Source: a methanogenic archaeon mixed culture ISO4-G1
GTDB taxonomy: Archaea > Thermoplasmatota > Thermoplasmata > Methanomassiliicoccales > Methanomethylophilaceae
Direction: 5' to 3'
Assembly: GCA_001563305.1 (NCBI GenBank)
Contig: CP013703.1
Span: 558,001 to 622,000 of the forward strand
DNA length: 64,000 bases
The notes beneath the pieces are model-generated. The model had not been told where the DNA came from and searched no databases. It saw only the letters and a program-made list of their open reading frames with translations. Positions 36,909 through 45,156 of the stretch are shown in pieces. Numbering within the stretch: the stretch's first letter is position 1; every line of letters starts with the position of its first letter. Made by a program: the position numbers and the translations under genes.

Positions 36909-37559
36909 ATGACCATCGTATCCCCGTCGATGCTTTCGGCGGATTTTTCGAGGCTCGGAGAAGAGCTGGTCCGCGTGGAGAAGGCAGGCGCCGATTGGGC
37001 GCACCTCGACGTTATGGACGGAGCGTTCGTCCCGAACATAACCTTCGGTCCTCCCGTGATAAAGGCAGTCAGGAAGTGTTCGAAGATAACTTTCGACGCC
37101 CACCTTATGATCCAGGACCCCATCCGCTACATCGATGCATTCGCGGATGCGGGATGCGACCTGATCACGGTCCACTGCGAGGCCGACGGGGACATCCACG
37201 GTGCGATAGCCAAGATCAAGTCGAAGGGCCTCAAGGCGGGGATATCGCTGAACCCGGAGACCGACGTGACCGCGCTGGAGGAGTTCCTGCCGGAGGTCGA
37301 CCTGGTCCTGGTCATGACCGTGCACCCGGGATTCGGCGGACAGTCGTTCATAGCCGATTGCGTGCCCAAGATCTCCTGGGTCAAGGAGTGGGCGGTCAAG
37401 AACGGGAAGGAGATCCTCGTATCCGTAGACGGAGGGGTCAACGGGGCGACCGCCGTCACATGTGTGGATGCCGGAGTGGACATCCTGGTCGCCGGATCGT
37501 ATCTTTTCAGGATGGCCGACATGTCGCCGACCATCGAGAAATGGCACAGGATGGGGTGA
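36909..37559 (+). CDS. rpe: Ribulose-phosphate 3-epimerase
   Basis: Interconverts ribulose-5-phosphate and xylulose-5-phosphate. The 216-residue TIM barrel has SPSMLSADFSRLGEE, the metal-site HLDVMDGAFVPNITFGP, FDAHLMIQDP, MTVHPGFGGQSF and VDGGVNG. It opens a tight run rpe-fen1-tatD-tcdA, with a 4-bp gap to fen1. Confidence 0.94.
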   Translation: MTIVSPSMLSADFSRLGEELVRVEKAGADWAHLDVMDGAFVPNITFGPPVIKAVRKCSKITFDAHLMIQDPIRYIDAFADAGCDLITVHCEADGDIHGAIAKIKSKGLKAGISLNPETDVTALEEFLPEVDLVLVMTVHPGFGGQSFIADCVPKISWVKEWAVKNGKEILVSVDGGVNGATAVTCVDAGVDILVAGSYLFRMADMSPTIEKWHRMG

Positions 37560-37563
37560 ACCG

Positions 37564-38592
37564 ATGGGAGTAAACCTATCCCCAATAGTCACGGCAAAGG
37601 AGATCGAGCTGGAGGACCTCCGCGGAAGGACCGTGGCGGTCGATGCTTACAATACGATTTTCCAGTTCCTATCCATAATCAGACAGCCCGACGGCAAGCC
37701 CCTCATGGATGCCGAGGGCCGCGTAACATCCCATCTCTCAGGCATACTCTACCGTACGGCCAATCTTATCGAGGCAGGTATCGAGCCGTCCTTCGTCTTC
37801 GACGGCAAGCCCAACGAGCTGAAGGCCGGCACCATCGAGGAGAGGATCGCCAGGAGGGAGAAGGCCAAGAGGGAGTACGAGGAGGCACTGGCCGAGGGCG
37901 ATCTCAAGAAGGCGTTCTCCAAGGCGCAGCAGACCGCGAGGATGACCCCCGAGATTTTAGAGACATCGAAGAAGCTGATCGATCTGATGGGGTTGCCCGT
38001 GGTCCAGGCCCCCAGCGACGGAGAGGCCCAGGCCGCGTACATGTGCGGCAAGGGCGACGTTTACGCAGCAGCTTCGCAGGATTTCGATTCCATACTATTC
38101 GGGGCACCGCTGCTGGTCAGGAACCTCACGATCTCCGGAAGGAGGAAGGTCCCCGGGAAGCAGCTGTACAGGGATGTGAAGACGGAGATCATCGACTCCA
38201 AGGAGATGCTGTCGTCCCTGGGCGTGACCAGGGAGCAGCTGGTCGATGTGTGCATGATGATAGGCACCGACTTCAACACCGGTATCAACGGCATCGGGCC
38301 CAAGAAGGGACTGAAGCTGATCCAGAAGTACGGCAGCCTGGAGAAGGTCATGGAGGACACGGACATCGACATCCCTGAGTACGAAGAGGTCAGGGAGATA
38401 TTCCTGAACGGTCCGAAGTCCGATGATTACGACGTCAAGCTTAGGCCGCTGGACAGGGAAGGAATCCTGGACCTCATGAACGAGTACGGTTTCTCGGAGG
38501 ACAGGGTCAACAACGTTCTCAACAAGATCGAGGCCGCCAGGAAGGCCGAGTCCGACAGGAAGAAGCAGAGGTCCCTGGACGCGTGGTTCTGA
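37564..38592 (+). CDS. fen1: Flap endonuclease 1
   Basis: A structure-specific nuclease that removes 5' flaps during Okazaki fragment maturation and repair. The 342-residue protein has the N-terminal MGVNLSPIV and VAVDAYNTIFQFL, the active-site acidic blocks FVFDGKP, APSDGEAQAAYM, AASQDFDS and GTDFNTGINGIGPKKGLKLI (helix-hairpin-helix). The C-terminus ends QRSLDAWF, a PCNA-interaction motif. The start Met is fixed by the required Gly2. Confidence 0.96.
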   Translation: MGVNLSPIVTAKEIELEDLRGRTVAVDAYNTIFQFLSIIRQPDGKPLMDAEGRVTSHLSGILYRTANLIEAGIEPSFVFDGKPNELKAGTIEERIARREKAKREYEEALAEGDLKKAFSKAQQTARMTPEILETSKKLIDLMGLPVVQAPSDGEAQAAYMCGKGDVYAAASQDFDSILFGAPLLVRNLTISGRRKVPGKQLYRDVKTEIIDSKEMLSSLGVTREQLVDVCMMIGTDFNTGINGIGPKKGLKLIQKYGSLEKVMEDTDIDIPEYEEVREIFLNGPKSDDYDVKLRPLDREGILDLMNEYGFSEDRVNNVLNKIEAARKAESDRKKQRSLDAWF

Positions 38593-38594
38593 AC

Positions 38595-39287
38595 ATGATA
38601 GACGCACATCTCCACGGAATCGAGGTCGTTCTGGAGGGTTACTCCGATTACGATGAATTGGACCGCATGGTCTCATGCGTGGCGAAGGCCGACGAGTGGG
38701 ACAGGCAGGAGTCCATCGGAGATCCAAGGATGGTCAAGTGCTACGGCATCCATCCGTGGTACGCGGAGGACTGGACGGTGGAGACCAAGAAGAGGCTCTT
38801 CGACATGCTCCAAGCAGATCCTGGAATTCACGTTGGGGAGATCGGGCTGGATTCCAAGCGCGGCAAGATCCTGGGTCAGACCATGGTGTTCATACAGCAG
38901 CTGGAGATCGCCGAATACTTCAAGAGGGTCGTTTCCGTGCATGACGTCGGATGCGAGAAGATGGTTCTGGATGCCCTGAAGGAGAGGAGGCTCGGAGGTG
39001 TCATTTTGCATTCGTACGGTTCCGACAGCTATGTCAAACCCTATTCGGAACTGGGCTGCTACATGTCCATATCCCCGAGGATACTGTCCAGGTCGGACAT
39101 CAGGGTCAAGAGGCTGCTGGATGCGATCCCGGAGGATCTGCTGCTTCTGGAGACGGATTCGCCGGCATGCGGTAAGGATTTCACGGGAATGAGGGACTTC
39201 GCCGAGAGACTGGGAGCAATCATCGATAGGTCCCCGGAGCAGCTGCTGGACAGGGCGGAGGAGAACCTCAGGAGGCTGTTCCCATGA
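38595..39287 (+). CDS. TatD-family metal-dependent hydrolase
   Basis: A 230-residue TIM-barrel amidohydrolase-like protein. Metal ligands are recognisable as MIDAHLHG at the start, GEIGLD (about residue 86), SVHDVG (second His) and ETDSP near the end. Family members are 3'-5' DNases or related hydrolases. The start ATG at 38595 follows the fen1 stop by 2 bp and overlaps nothing; its stop overlaps the tcdA start. Confidence 0.86.
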   Translation: MIDAHLHGIEVVLEGYSDYDELDRMVSCVAKADEWDRQESIGDPRMVKCYGIHPWYAEDWTVETKKRLFDMLQADPGIHVGEIGLDSKRGKILGQTMVFIQQLEIAEYFKRVVSVHDVGCEKMVLDALKERRLGGVILHSYGSDSYVKPYSELGCYMSISPRILSRSDIRVKRLLDAIPEDLLLLETDSPACGKDFTGMRDFAERLGAIIDRSPEQLLDRAEENLRRLFP

Positions 39288-39985
39288 AGGGGATGACCGA
39301 GAGGACGAGCATCCTGATAGGGCCTGAGGGTATCGAGAAGCTCAGGAACGCATCTGTCGTCCTTGCAGGATGCGGAGCGGTCGGAGGATATGCTCTGGAA
39401 GGTCTGGTCCGCGCCGGCGTCGGGAGGATCAGGGTCGTGGATCACGATGTGTTCTCGGAGAGCAATCTCAATCGTCAGATACTGTCGACGACGGCCACTG
39501 TCGGTAGGCCGAAGGTCGAGGTGGCATGCGAAAGAGCCAGATCGATAAATCCTGACATCGAGATCGAAGGCATCGACACCTTGGTCAACGAGGATACAGT
39601 TCCGAAGATCTTGGACGGAGACTTCGATCTCCTGGTGGATGCGATAGATACATTGCGCTGCAAGACAGCACTGCTGAGATACGCCTCAGAGAAGGGAATC
39701 CCGACGTTCTCGTCGATGGGTGCCGCGCTCCATATGGACACGCAGGCGGTGAGGGTCGCACCTCTGATGAAGACGAGCGTATGCCCTCTTGCGGCATCTC
39801 TCAGGAAGTCCCTGAGGGACTGCGACACATCGAGGATCACAGCAGTTTATTCAGTGGAACCTCCGGTTGCCACCCCCACTGACAGGGACGAGCATGGTAA
39901 GAGCGTACTCGGATCCCTGCCGACAGTTCCGGCGGTATTCGGCATGACGCTGGCCAACGAAGCTATCAAGTATATCCTGCTTTGA
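39284..39985 (+). CDS. tcdA: TcdA-like ThiF/MoeB family E1-type ATPase
   Basis: A 233-residue HesA/MoeB/ThiF protein. The nucleotide loop is VVLAGCGAVGGYALEGLVRAG; the ATP/Mg residues are in VDHDVFSESNLNRQI; DAIDTLRCKTALL and the later SVCPLAASLRKSLR follow. The arrangement best matches TcdA, which dehydrates threonylcarbamoyladenosine to its cyclic form in tRNA, a step downstream of KEOPS (Cgi121 is encoded at 8.8 kb). ThiF- or MoeB-like activity is the alternative. It overlaps tatD by 4 bp. Confidence 0.82.
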   Translation: MKGMTERTSILIGPEGIEKLRNASVVLAGCGAVGGYALEGLVRAGVGRIRVVDHDVFSESNLNRQILSTTATVGRPKVEVACERARSINPDIEIEGIDTLVNEDTVPKILDGDFDLLVDAIDTLRCKTALLRYASEKGIPTFSSMGAALHMDTQAVRVAPLMKTSVCPLAASLRKSLRDCDTSRITAVYSVEPPVATPTDRDEHGKSVLGSLPTVPAVFGMTLANEAIKYILL

Positions 39986-40003
39986 AGCTCAAACGTGCCT
40001 GTG

Positions 40004-40063
40004 ACGGCGTGACAGGATGTATATATAGGAAACAAAAGGATTGCTTATCAGGAGGTATCCATC
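40004..40063 (+). promoter_or_regulatory. Promoter and ribosome site of the MntA/HepT module
   Basis: A TATA box TATATATAGG (about 40020-40029) and a strong Shine-Dalgarno AGGAGGT (40051-40057) precede the GTG start. An inverted repeat CCTGT-N9-ACAGG just upstream of the TATA box is a possible operator. Confidence 0.5.
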
Positions 40064-40444
40064 GTGGCTAAAAGCAGTAATCCGTCAGAGAGTTCCAGTC
40101 AGATTGCGAGTGCAGATATTACCTCCAATCATGATCCCCCAGTTTCAGAGTACGGGGAGTTGAGTCTTGAAGAGATCAAGTCGATACTTATGCCGATTGC
40201 AGCTAAATGTAATGTTCATCACGTATCGTTATTCGGTTCCCGGGCCAGAGGCGATCACAACCCTGATAGTGATTACGATTTTCTGATTGATGTGGGGGAG
40301 AATTTCTCATATGGCGACTATGGATTGTTCATCGACCAAACCACAGAGGCATTGGGGAAACCCGTAGATGTAATAACCCGTTCCAGTCTGAAAGAAAACG
40401 AGTTCGATTTGCGTATTCTCAGAGAGGAATTGAATGTATTCTAA
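40064..40444 (+). CDS. mntA: MntA-type nucleotidyltransferase antitoxin
   Basis: A 126-residue minimal nucleotidyltransferase. The catalytic signature GSRARGDHNPDSDYDFLID (about residues 58-76) has the GSxAR-x-DxDxD pattern required for AMP transfer. In known MntA-HepT modules this enzyme AMPylates a tyrosine in HepT and neutralises it. It starts with GTG behind a good Shine-Dalgarno and overlaps hepT by 11 bp. It is clearly more AT-rich than its neighbours and uses rarer codons, as expected for transferred DNA. Confidence 0.9.
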   Translation: MAKSSNPSESSSQIASADITSNHDPPVSEYGELSLEEIKSILMPIAAKCNVHHVSLFGSRARGDHNPDSDYDFLIDVGENFSYGDYGLFIDQTTEALGKPVDVITRSSLKENEFDLRILREELNVF

Positions 40445-40847
40445 CCAAGAGAAAGTCGAATTCGCTCTAGAGAAAATTCGTCAGTTCTCTGAAGATGTTG
40501 TGGATGCTCAGACAACCTTCGGAGGGTATGATAATCTCTGTCTGAACAGGGTCTATCAGAACTCTGTCCTCTACTGTTTCAGTCAGATAGGCGAATTCGC
40601 ATCTTGGATCGATGCCTGGTTGAAGAGGGAGATACCATCCGTTCCATGGGAAAGGATAATCGCTTTCAGAAACGTCAGCGTTCATCAGTACCATCACATC
40701 GAACCCATATCTCTTTGGAACACAATGAATGAAGACATCCCAAAGCTGATAGAAGTACTCGATGACATTTCGAATGTTCATGTTGGGGATAATGAGACGA
40801 TTCAGACACCCACCCGCATGACCAGGAGACGACAGAAGGGCCAGTAG
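40434..40847 (+). CDS. hepT: HepT-type HEPN toxin, ending in TAG
   Basis: A 137-residue HEPN-domain ribonuclease. The active-site motif R-x4-H-x-Y is present as RNVSVHQYHH (about residues 79-88), including the Tyr that MntA modifies. The gene ends in TAG, the only gene in the window that does so. If TAG is decoded in this host, 22 further codons follow to a second TAG at 40914-40916. The C-terminus is basic (TRMTRRRQKGQ). Low GC and TAG use point to recent acquisition. Confidence 0.9.
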   Translation: MYSNQEKVEFALEKIRQFSEDVVDAQTTFGGYDNLCLNRVYQNSVLYCFSQIGEFASWIDAWLKREIPSVPWERIIAFRNVSVHQYHHIEPISLWNTMNEDIPKLIEVLDDISNVHVGDNETIQTPTRMTRRRQKGQ

Positions 40848-40937
40848 CAATACGCACCATTGGGGCCATCTATTTTTATTCGATGCGCATACGCGCACCT
40901 AATACGGGCAAGATAGACCCGCAAACGAGGACTAGCA

Positions 40938-43886
40938 ATGATAACGCCGATCCGCCCCAATTATGATGCCAAGAACATCGAGAAGGACATCCAGGAGTAT
41001 TGGAGGTCCGAGCACGCTTATGAGAAGACCAGGGAGTCCAGGAAGGACGGGAAGAAGTTCTATTTCGTCGACGGGCCGCCCTACACCACCGGTTCCATCC
41101 ATCTTGGTACCGCGATGAACAAGACCGTCAAGGACATCCTGATCAGGTACTGGAGCATGAACGGGTACAACGTCCGCGACCAGCCCGGTTTCGACATGCA
41201 CGGTCTCCCGATCGAGGTCAAGGTCGAGAAGAACATCGGTGTCCACTCCAAGAAGGACATCGAGGAAATGGGTATCGACAAGTTCGTCAACACCTGCAAG
41301 GAATTCGCGCAGGGACTGCGTGCCGATATGACCGAGCAGTTCAAGCAGCTCGGTGTTTGGATGGACTGGGACAACCCCTATCAGACCATCAAGCTGGATT
41401 ACATCGAGTCCGCATGGTGGACGCTCCAGAGGGCGTACGAGAAGGGGCTCCTCAGGGATTCCAGCAGGGTCGTCACCTGGTGCCCCAGGTGCGAGACCGC
41501 ACTGGCAGAGGCGGAGATCGAGTACTGGGACGAGACGGATCCCTCCATCATGGTCAGGTTCCCGATCAAGGGCGACACCGCGTCGCTGCTGATCTGGACC
41601 ACTACGCCTTGGACGCTCGCCGCCAACATGGCCGTTGCGGTCCATCCCGATTTCGACTACGCCAGGGTGAGGATGTCCGGTGCGAAGGGAGAGGAGGAGC
41701 TCATCATCCTCGAGTCCCAGGCCGACTACGTGATGCAGAAGGGCGGATACGACAGGTTCGAGGTCCTCAAGAGGATGAAGGGACAGGAGCTGGAGGGCAT
41801 CGAGTACGAGCCCGTCTTCGACCTGGACGTCCCCAAGTCCGACTGGAACTACAAGGTCGTCACGGCAACGTACGTGGAGCAGGACAACACAGGGCTGGTC
41901 CACACCGCGCCCGGACACGGTCCGGACGATTACGAGACGGGAAAGAGGTACGGCATCCAGCCGTTCTGTCCCGTGGCCGAGAACGGAAGGTACACCGACG
42001 AATTCCCCATGATGGTGGGCAAGAAGGTCAAGACCGTCCACGACGACGTCATCAAGTATCTGGACGAGACAGGCAAGCTGTACAACTCCAGCAAGATCAA
42101 GCACAGGTACGGGCACTGCTGGAGATGCAAGTCCCCTATCATCTACAGGAACACCCGCCAGTGGTTCGTCGATGTCCCCAAGGTCAAGGACGAGATGCTG
42201 GCCGAGATCGACCGCGCCAAGTGGGTCCCCGACTGGGCCGGGAGCACCAGGGAGAAGAACTGGGTCGAGGGCGCCAGGGAATGGTGCATCTCACGCCAGA
42301 GGTACTGGGGAATCCCCATGCCGGTCTGGGAGTGTGAGTGCGGTGAGAAGAAGGTCGTCGGACAGTACGAGGAGCTGAAGGCCGGCGAGGGTTACACCGA
42401 CGGAATGGACACCCACAGGCCCTGGATCGACAACGTCACATTCAAATGCCCCAAGTGCGGCAAGACCATGCACAGGGTGCCGGACGTCCTGGACGTCTGG
42501 TTTGACTCCGGAGTGGCTGCATGGGCATCCCTCGGATACCCCCACCACAAGGAGGAGTTCGAGGAGTGGTGGCCCGGCGACTTCATCGTCGAGGCCCACG
42601 ACCAGACCAGGGGATGGTTCTACTCTCAGCTGGGAGCCGGGGTCATATCCTTCGACCGTGCGCCCTACGACGAGGTCATGATGCACGGATGGGTGCTCGA
42701 CCCCAAGGGACAGAAGATGTCCAAATCCCTGGGCAATGTCATCGAGCCCCTGGAGCTCATCGACCAGGTCGGTGCCGATTCCCTTAGGTACTACATGATC
42801 AAGTCCAACGCACCCTGGGAGGACACTGCCTTCCAGAAGGACGGACCCAGGAACGCCAGAAAGGTGCTGAACACCTATTGGAACGTGGTCAACTTCGCTT
42901 CCACCTACATGATCCTGGACAAGTTCGACCCGGAGAAGTTCACCATCGATTCCATCAAGGGATCCCTGAGGGACGAGGACCGCTGGATGATCTCCAGGAC
43001 CGAGAAGATCGTGGAGACAGTCACCCACTATCTCGAGACCAGGGAGCTCCATCTGGTAGCACGCGAGCTCGAGGAGTACATCCTCGAGGACCTCTCCAGA
43101 TGGTACGTGTGCCTCGTGAGGGACAGGTCCTGGTCCGAGGGAGCGGACATGGAGGCCGACAAGAATGCCACCTACTTCACGCTCTACTACGCGATCATGA
43201 AGACCGCGCTCATACTGGCACCCATCGCCCCGCACATCGCGGAGGAGGTCTACCAGCACATGGGCGGGAAGAAGCTCACGGTCCACATGGAGGACTGGCC
43301 GGTTTGCGACAAGTCGCTGATCGACGACGACATCGAGCACAGTATGTCCCTCGTGAGGAACATCGTGGACATCATCGCGGCCGAGAGGGCCAAGATGGGG
43401 TCCAAGCTCAGATGGCCCCTCCTGCAGGTGTTTGTCCGCGGCAACGACGCGGATGTGAACAAGGCCGTCAAGATGTTCGACCACGTCCTCGCTGAACAGG
43501 GCAACATCAAGAAGGTCCAGTATCTCGGAAAGGACGAGATCCCGTCCGTCGAGAAGGACATCGAGCCGGTGGAGTTCGATGAGGGAACGATATTCATCGA
43601 CTTCAACGTCACGCCGGAGATCGAGGCCGAGGGTTACGCCAGGGAGCTCATCAGACGTATCCAGCAGATGCGTAAGGACATGAAGCTCAAGGTCGAGCAG
43701 TACGTCGACGTCGAGGTCTCAGCGGAAGACCGTCTGGTCGGTCTGTTCGGCACCTGGAAGGACCACATCTCCAACGAGGTCAGGGCGAAGACCCTGACGT
43801 TCACCTCCGAGCCCAAGGGAACAGAGGTCAAGGAGTGGGACGTCACCGGAAAGATGATCACCATCGGAATCACTCCCAAGGAGTGA
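40938..43886 (+). CDS. ileS: Isoleucyl-tRNA synthetase
   Basis: A class I synthetase of 982 residues. The HIGH-type motif is GSIHLGTAMN near residue 55; CP1 editing-domain motifs (TTPWTLAANMAV, then TAPGHGPDD) follow; the KMSKS motif is DPKGQKMSKSLGNV near residue 590. Zinc-binding knuckles CWRCKSP and CPKCGK are present. It is a single gene with its own promoter and a strong terminator. Confidence 0.96.
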   Translation: MITPIRPNYDAKNIEKDIQEYWRSEHAYEKTRESRKDGKKFYFVDGPPYTTGSIHLGTAMNKTVKDILIRYWSMNGYNVRDQPGFDMHGLPIEVKVEKNIGVHSKKDIEEMGIDKFVNTCKEFAQGLRADMTEQFKQLGVWMDWDNPYQTIKLDYIESAWWTLQRAYEKGLLRDSSRVVTWCPRCETALAEAEIEYWDETDPSIMVRFPIKGDTASLLIWTTTPWTLAANMAVAVHPDFDYARVRMSGAKGEEELIILESQADYVMQKGGYDRFEVLKRMKGQELEGIEYEPVFDLDVPKSDWNYKVVTATYVEQDNTGLVHTAPGHGPDDYETGKRYGIQPFCPVAENGRYTDEFPMMVGKKVKTVHDDVIKYLDETGKLYNSSKIKHRYGHCWRCKSPIIYRNTRQWFVDVPKVKDEMLAEIDRAKWVPDWAGSTREKNWVEGAREWCISRQRYWGIPMPVWECECGEKKVVGQYEELKAGEGYTDGMDTHRPWIDNVTFKCPKCGKTMHRVPDVLDVWFDSGVAAWASLGYPHHKEEFEEWWPGDFIVEAHDQTRGWFYSQLGAGVISFDRAPYDEVMMHGWVLDPKGQKMSKSLGNVIEPLELIDQVGADSLRYYMIKSNAPWEDTAFQKDGPRNARKVLNTYWNVVNFASTYMILDKFDPEKFTIDSIKGSLRDEDRWMISRTEKIVETVTHYLETRELHLVARELEEYILEDLSRWYVCLVRDRSWSEGADMEADKNATYFTLYYAIMKTALILAPIAPHIAEEVYQHMGGKKLTVHMEDWPVCDKSLIDDDIEHSMSLVRNIVDIIAAERAKMGSKLRWPLLQVFVRGNDADVNKAVKMFDHVLAEQGNIKKVQYLGKDEIPSVEKDIEPVEFDEGTIFIDFNVTPEIEAEGYARELIRRIQQMRKDMKLKVEQYVDVEVSAEDRLVGLFGTWKDHISNEVRAKTLTFTSEPKGTEVKEWDVTGKMITIGITPKE

Positions 43887-43890
43887 TCTC

Positions 43891-43927
43891 GAAGAGGGGG
43901 CGACCCCTCTTCACAAACCCCGTTTTT
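43891..43927 (+). terminator. Terminator of ileS
   Basis: A perfect 9-bp stem GAAGAGGGG/CCCCTCTTC (43891-43899 with 43904-43912) capped by a GCGA tetraloop, followed by ACAAACCCCG and T5. Confidence 0.75.
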
Positions 43928-43952
43928 ACTGCTGTTTTATCGCTGAAAAATA

Positions 43953-44116
43953 GTAAGAAAAATTGTCATCTTAGATGTCTGGCTAGGCTTTTTGAAGTCT
44001 AGAATGCGGGTACAGCCCCGATGCACCGGAGAAAGAGGTGTTTTCTTACCAGGATGAAGTCCGACTGCAGAGGACTTCTCTTAGTGGTCGGACCGTCGTC
44101 CTGGACTTTTTGGAGG
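43953..44116 (+). ncRNA. Structured leader with two mutually exclusive stems
   Basis: GTAAGAAAA (43953-43961) pairs perfectly with TTTTCTTAC (44041-44049) and encloses four short hairpins. A second unit 44050-44103 is closed by CAGGA/TCCTG. In it GAAGTCC (44056-44062) can pair with GGACTTC (44072-44078), or GTCCGAC (44059-44065) with GTCGGAC (44087-44093), but not both. It ends directly before a perfect Shine-Dalgarno. The layout resembles a riboswitch or a toxin leader. A TATA-like TTTTATC lies near 43935-43941. No known riboswitch class was recognised. Confidence 0.4.
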
Positions 44117-44122
44117 TGATCC
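44112..44122 (+). promoter_or_regulatory. Unusually complete Shine-Dalgarno sequence
   Basis: GGAGGTGATCC is complementary to essentially the whole 16S rRNA 3' end, and lies 4 nt before an ATG at 44127. Such a strong site is rare in this window, where many genes look leaderless. Confidence 0.6.
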
Positions 44123-44126
44123 AAGA

Positions 44127-44228
44127 ATGGATGACGGAGAAAAGGACCAGGGTCGGTGGCTCCAACTACTTACCCTGGTCCTCGAGAGCATAGCTCTCCT
44201 CGTTCAGATCATCAGATTGTTCTGGTGA
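44127..44228 (+). CDS. 33-residue hydrophobic peptide
   Basis: MDDGEKDQGRW is followed by a continuous hydrophobic helix of about 20 residues (QLLTLVLESIALLVQIIRLF) and a terminal Trp. It could insert in the membrane, as type I toxin or signalling peptides do. The mRNA is strongly folded: an 11-bp hairpin (44143-44153 with 44172-44182) and a 6-bp hairpin (44184-44189 with 44193-44198) lie in the coding sequence. Support comes from the perfect Shine-Dalgarno and structured leader; I recognise no family. Confidence 0.45.
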   Translation: MDDGEKDQGRWLQLLTLVLESIALLVQIIRLFW

Positions 44229-44255
44229 TCCGGCGATCAGAGCACAAACCACTTA

Positions 44256-44273
44256 CCTCTCCGAAAGGGGAGG
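44256..44273 (+). other. GAAA-capped hairpin after the peptide gene
   Basis: A 7-bp stem CCTCTCC/GGGGAGG (one G-U pair) with a GAAA tetraloop. It could end the small transcript or be part of a longer RNA fold; no long T-run follows. Confidence 0.4.
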
Positions 44274-44621
44274 GTCTCGAGGTTATGTTTGATTATCGTT
44301 CATAATGGTATATAAATCTAAAACCGACACGTCGGTGAATAGAAGGGCCAACGAGAGCTTCCAACGGTCACATAATGGGAGCTCCACTTTCGGCCACTTT
44401 CGGTGACAGCCAGACATTCAAAACACGCTCTCTACTTTCGGTCTCCCCCCAATTGGAGCTTTAAATACTCAAGGGTGGATGAGAGTATCAGAGGAGAAGA
44501 AGTGCATCCCCAAAAGCACAAGTCCTCCAGATGGCGGCCGTAAAATCCATCCATCCTATCCTATCCCATCGGCTGCCATCGGATTTTTTTTCTTAGCCCC
44601 CGCCCAGGGGGCGAATCCCCT
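44274..44621. other. Non-coding stretch with repeats and a T8 run
   Basis: No convincing gene. It holds a TATA box TATATAAAT (about 44309-44317) usable in either direction, three copies of ACTTTCGG (44387, 44396, 44433 approximately), a TTTAAATACT element near 44461-44470, a run of eight T at 44584-44591, and a GCCCCC/GGGGGC hairpin at about 44597-44613. It may be a decayed mobile element or an untranslated RNA. Confidence 0.35.
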
Positions 44622-44663
44622 TTGTGCAAAGTTATCTTTATGCGTAATGCCATACGAGAATCG

Positions 44664-45155
44664 ATGTCCGACATAATGATTAGGAAAAGGAAGAGAATGA
44701 GAGAGAAGGAGATCAAGGCACTGTCCAAGAATCTCCAGGACCTTTTCGGCATACCTGTGTTCGACGAGCGCGATGCCGTCGACATGGCCGAGAGCTCGGA
44801 TTTCAACGTCATATTCGTGGGCCAGGACATCCTGGGCATAGTCTACGACGGGAAACCCTTCCTGACCATCAGGGGAATTCTCAAGTACAGGCCCACAGCA
44901 AGGTCCGTCACCGTCGACATGGGCGCGGTCCCGTTCGTCACCAACGGCGCGGACGTCATGGGCCCCGGCATCACCGATGCCGACGAGGCGGTCGCCGAAG
45001 GCGATCTCGTATGGATCAAGGACATCAAGAACGGCGCTCCGTTGGCCATCGGTGTAGCGCTCAGGTCCGGAGCGGACCTGAAGACCAAGGCCGGCGGCAA
45101 GGCCATCAAGACGATACACTATGTGGGCGACAAGCTCTGGAAGTCCGGAGAGTGA
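44664..45155 (+). CDS. PUA-domain RNA-binding protein
   Basis: A 163-residue protein with a basic helical N-terminus (MIRKRKRMREKEIKAL) and a C-terminal PUA domain (GIPVFDERDAVDMAES to the V-MGAVPFVTNGADVMGPGI strand and VWIKDIKNGAPLAIG). It resembles the archaeal MCT-1/DUF1947 group. PUA domains bind structured RNA; members of this group are linked to translation or RNA modification. The ATG at 44664 is chosen because the TATA-like GTTATCTTTA at 44631-44640 lies about 28 nt upstream, which rules out the earlier in-frame starts at 44622 and 44640. Confidence 0.85.
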   Translation: MSDIMIRKRKRMREKEIKALSKNLQDLFGIPVFDERDAVDMAESSDFNVIFVGQDILGIVYDGKPFLTIRGILKYRPTARSVTVDMGAVPFVTNGADVMGPGITDADEAVAEGDLVWIKDIKNGAPLAIGVALRSGADLKTKAGGKAIKTIHYVGDKLWKSGE

Positions 45156-45156
45156 G

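Noticed and set aside
40467-40898. 143-codon frame opposite hepT
   Set aside because: Antisense to a HEPN gene with an intact R-x4-H-x-Y motif.
43887-44621. Group II intron or intron remnant
   Set aside because: GNRA hairpins are present but no domain V, no GUGYG-type start and no reverse transcriptase.
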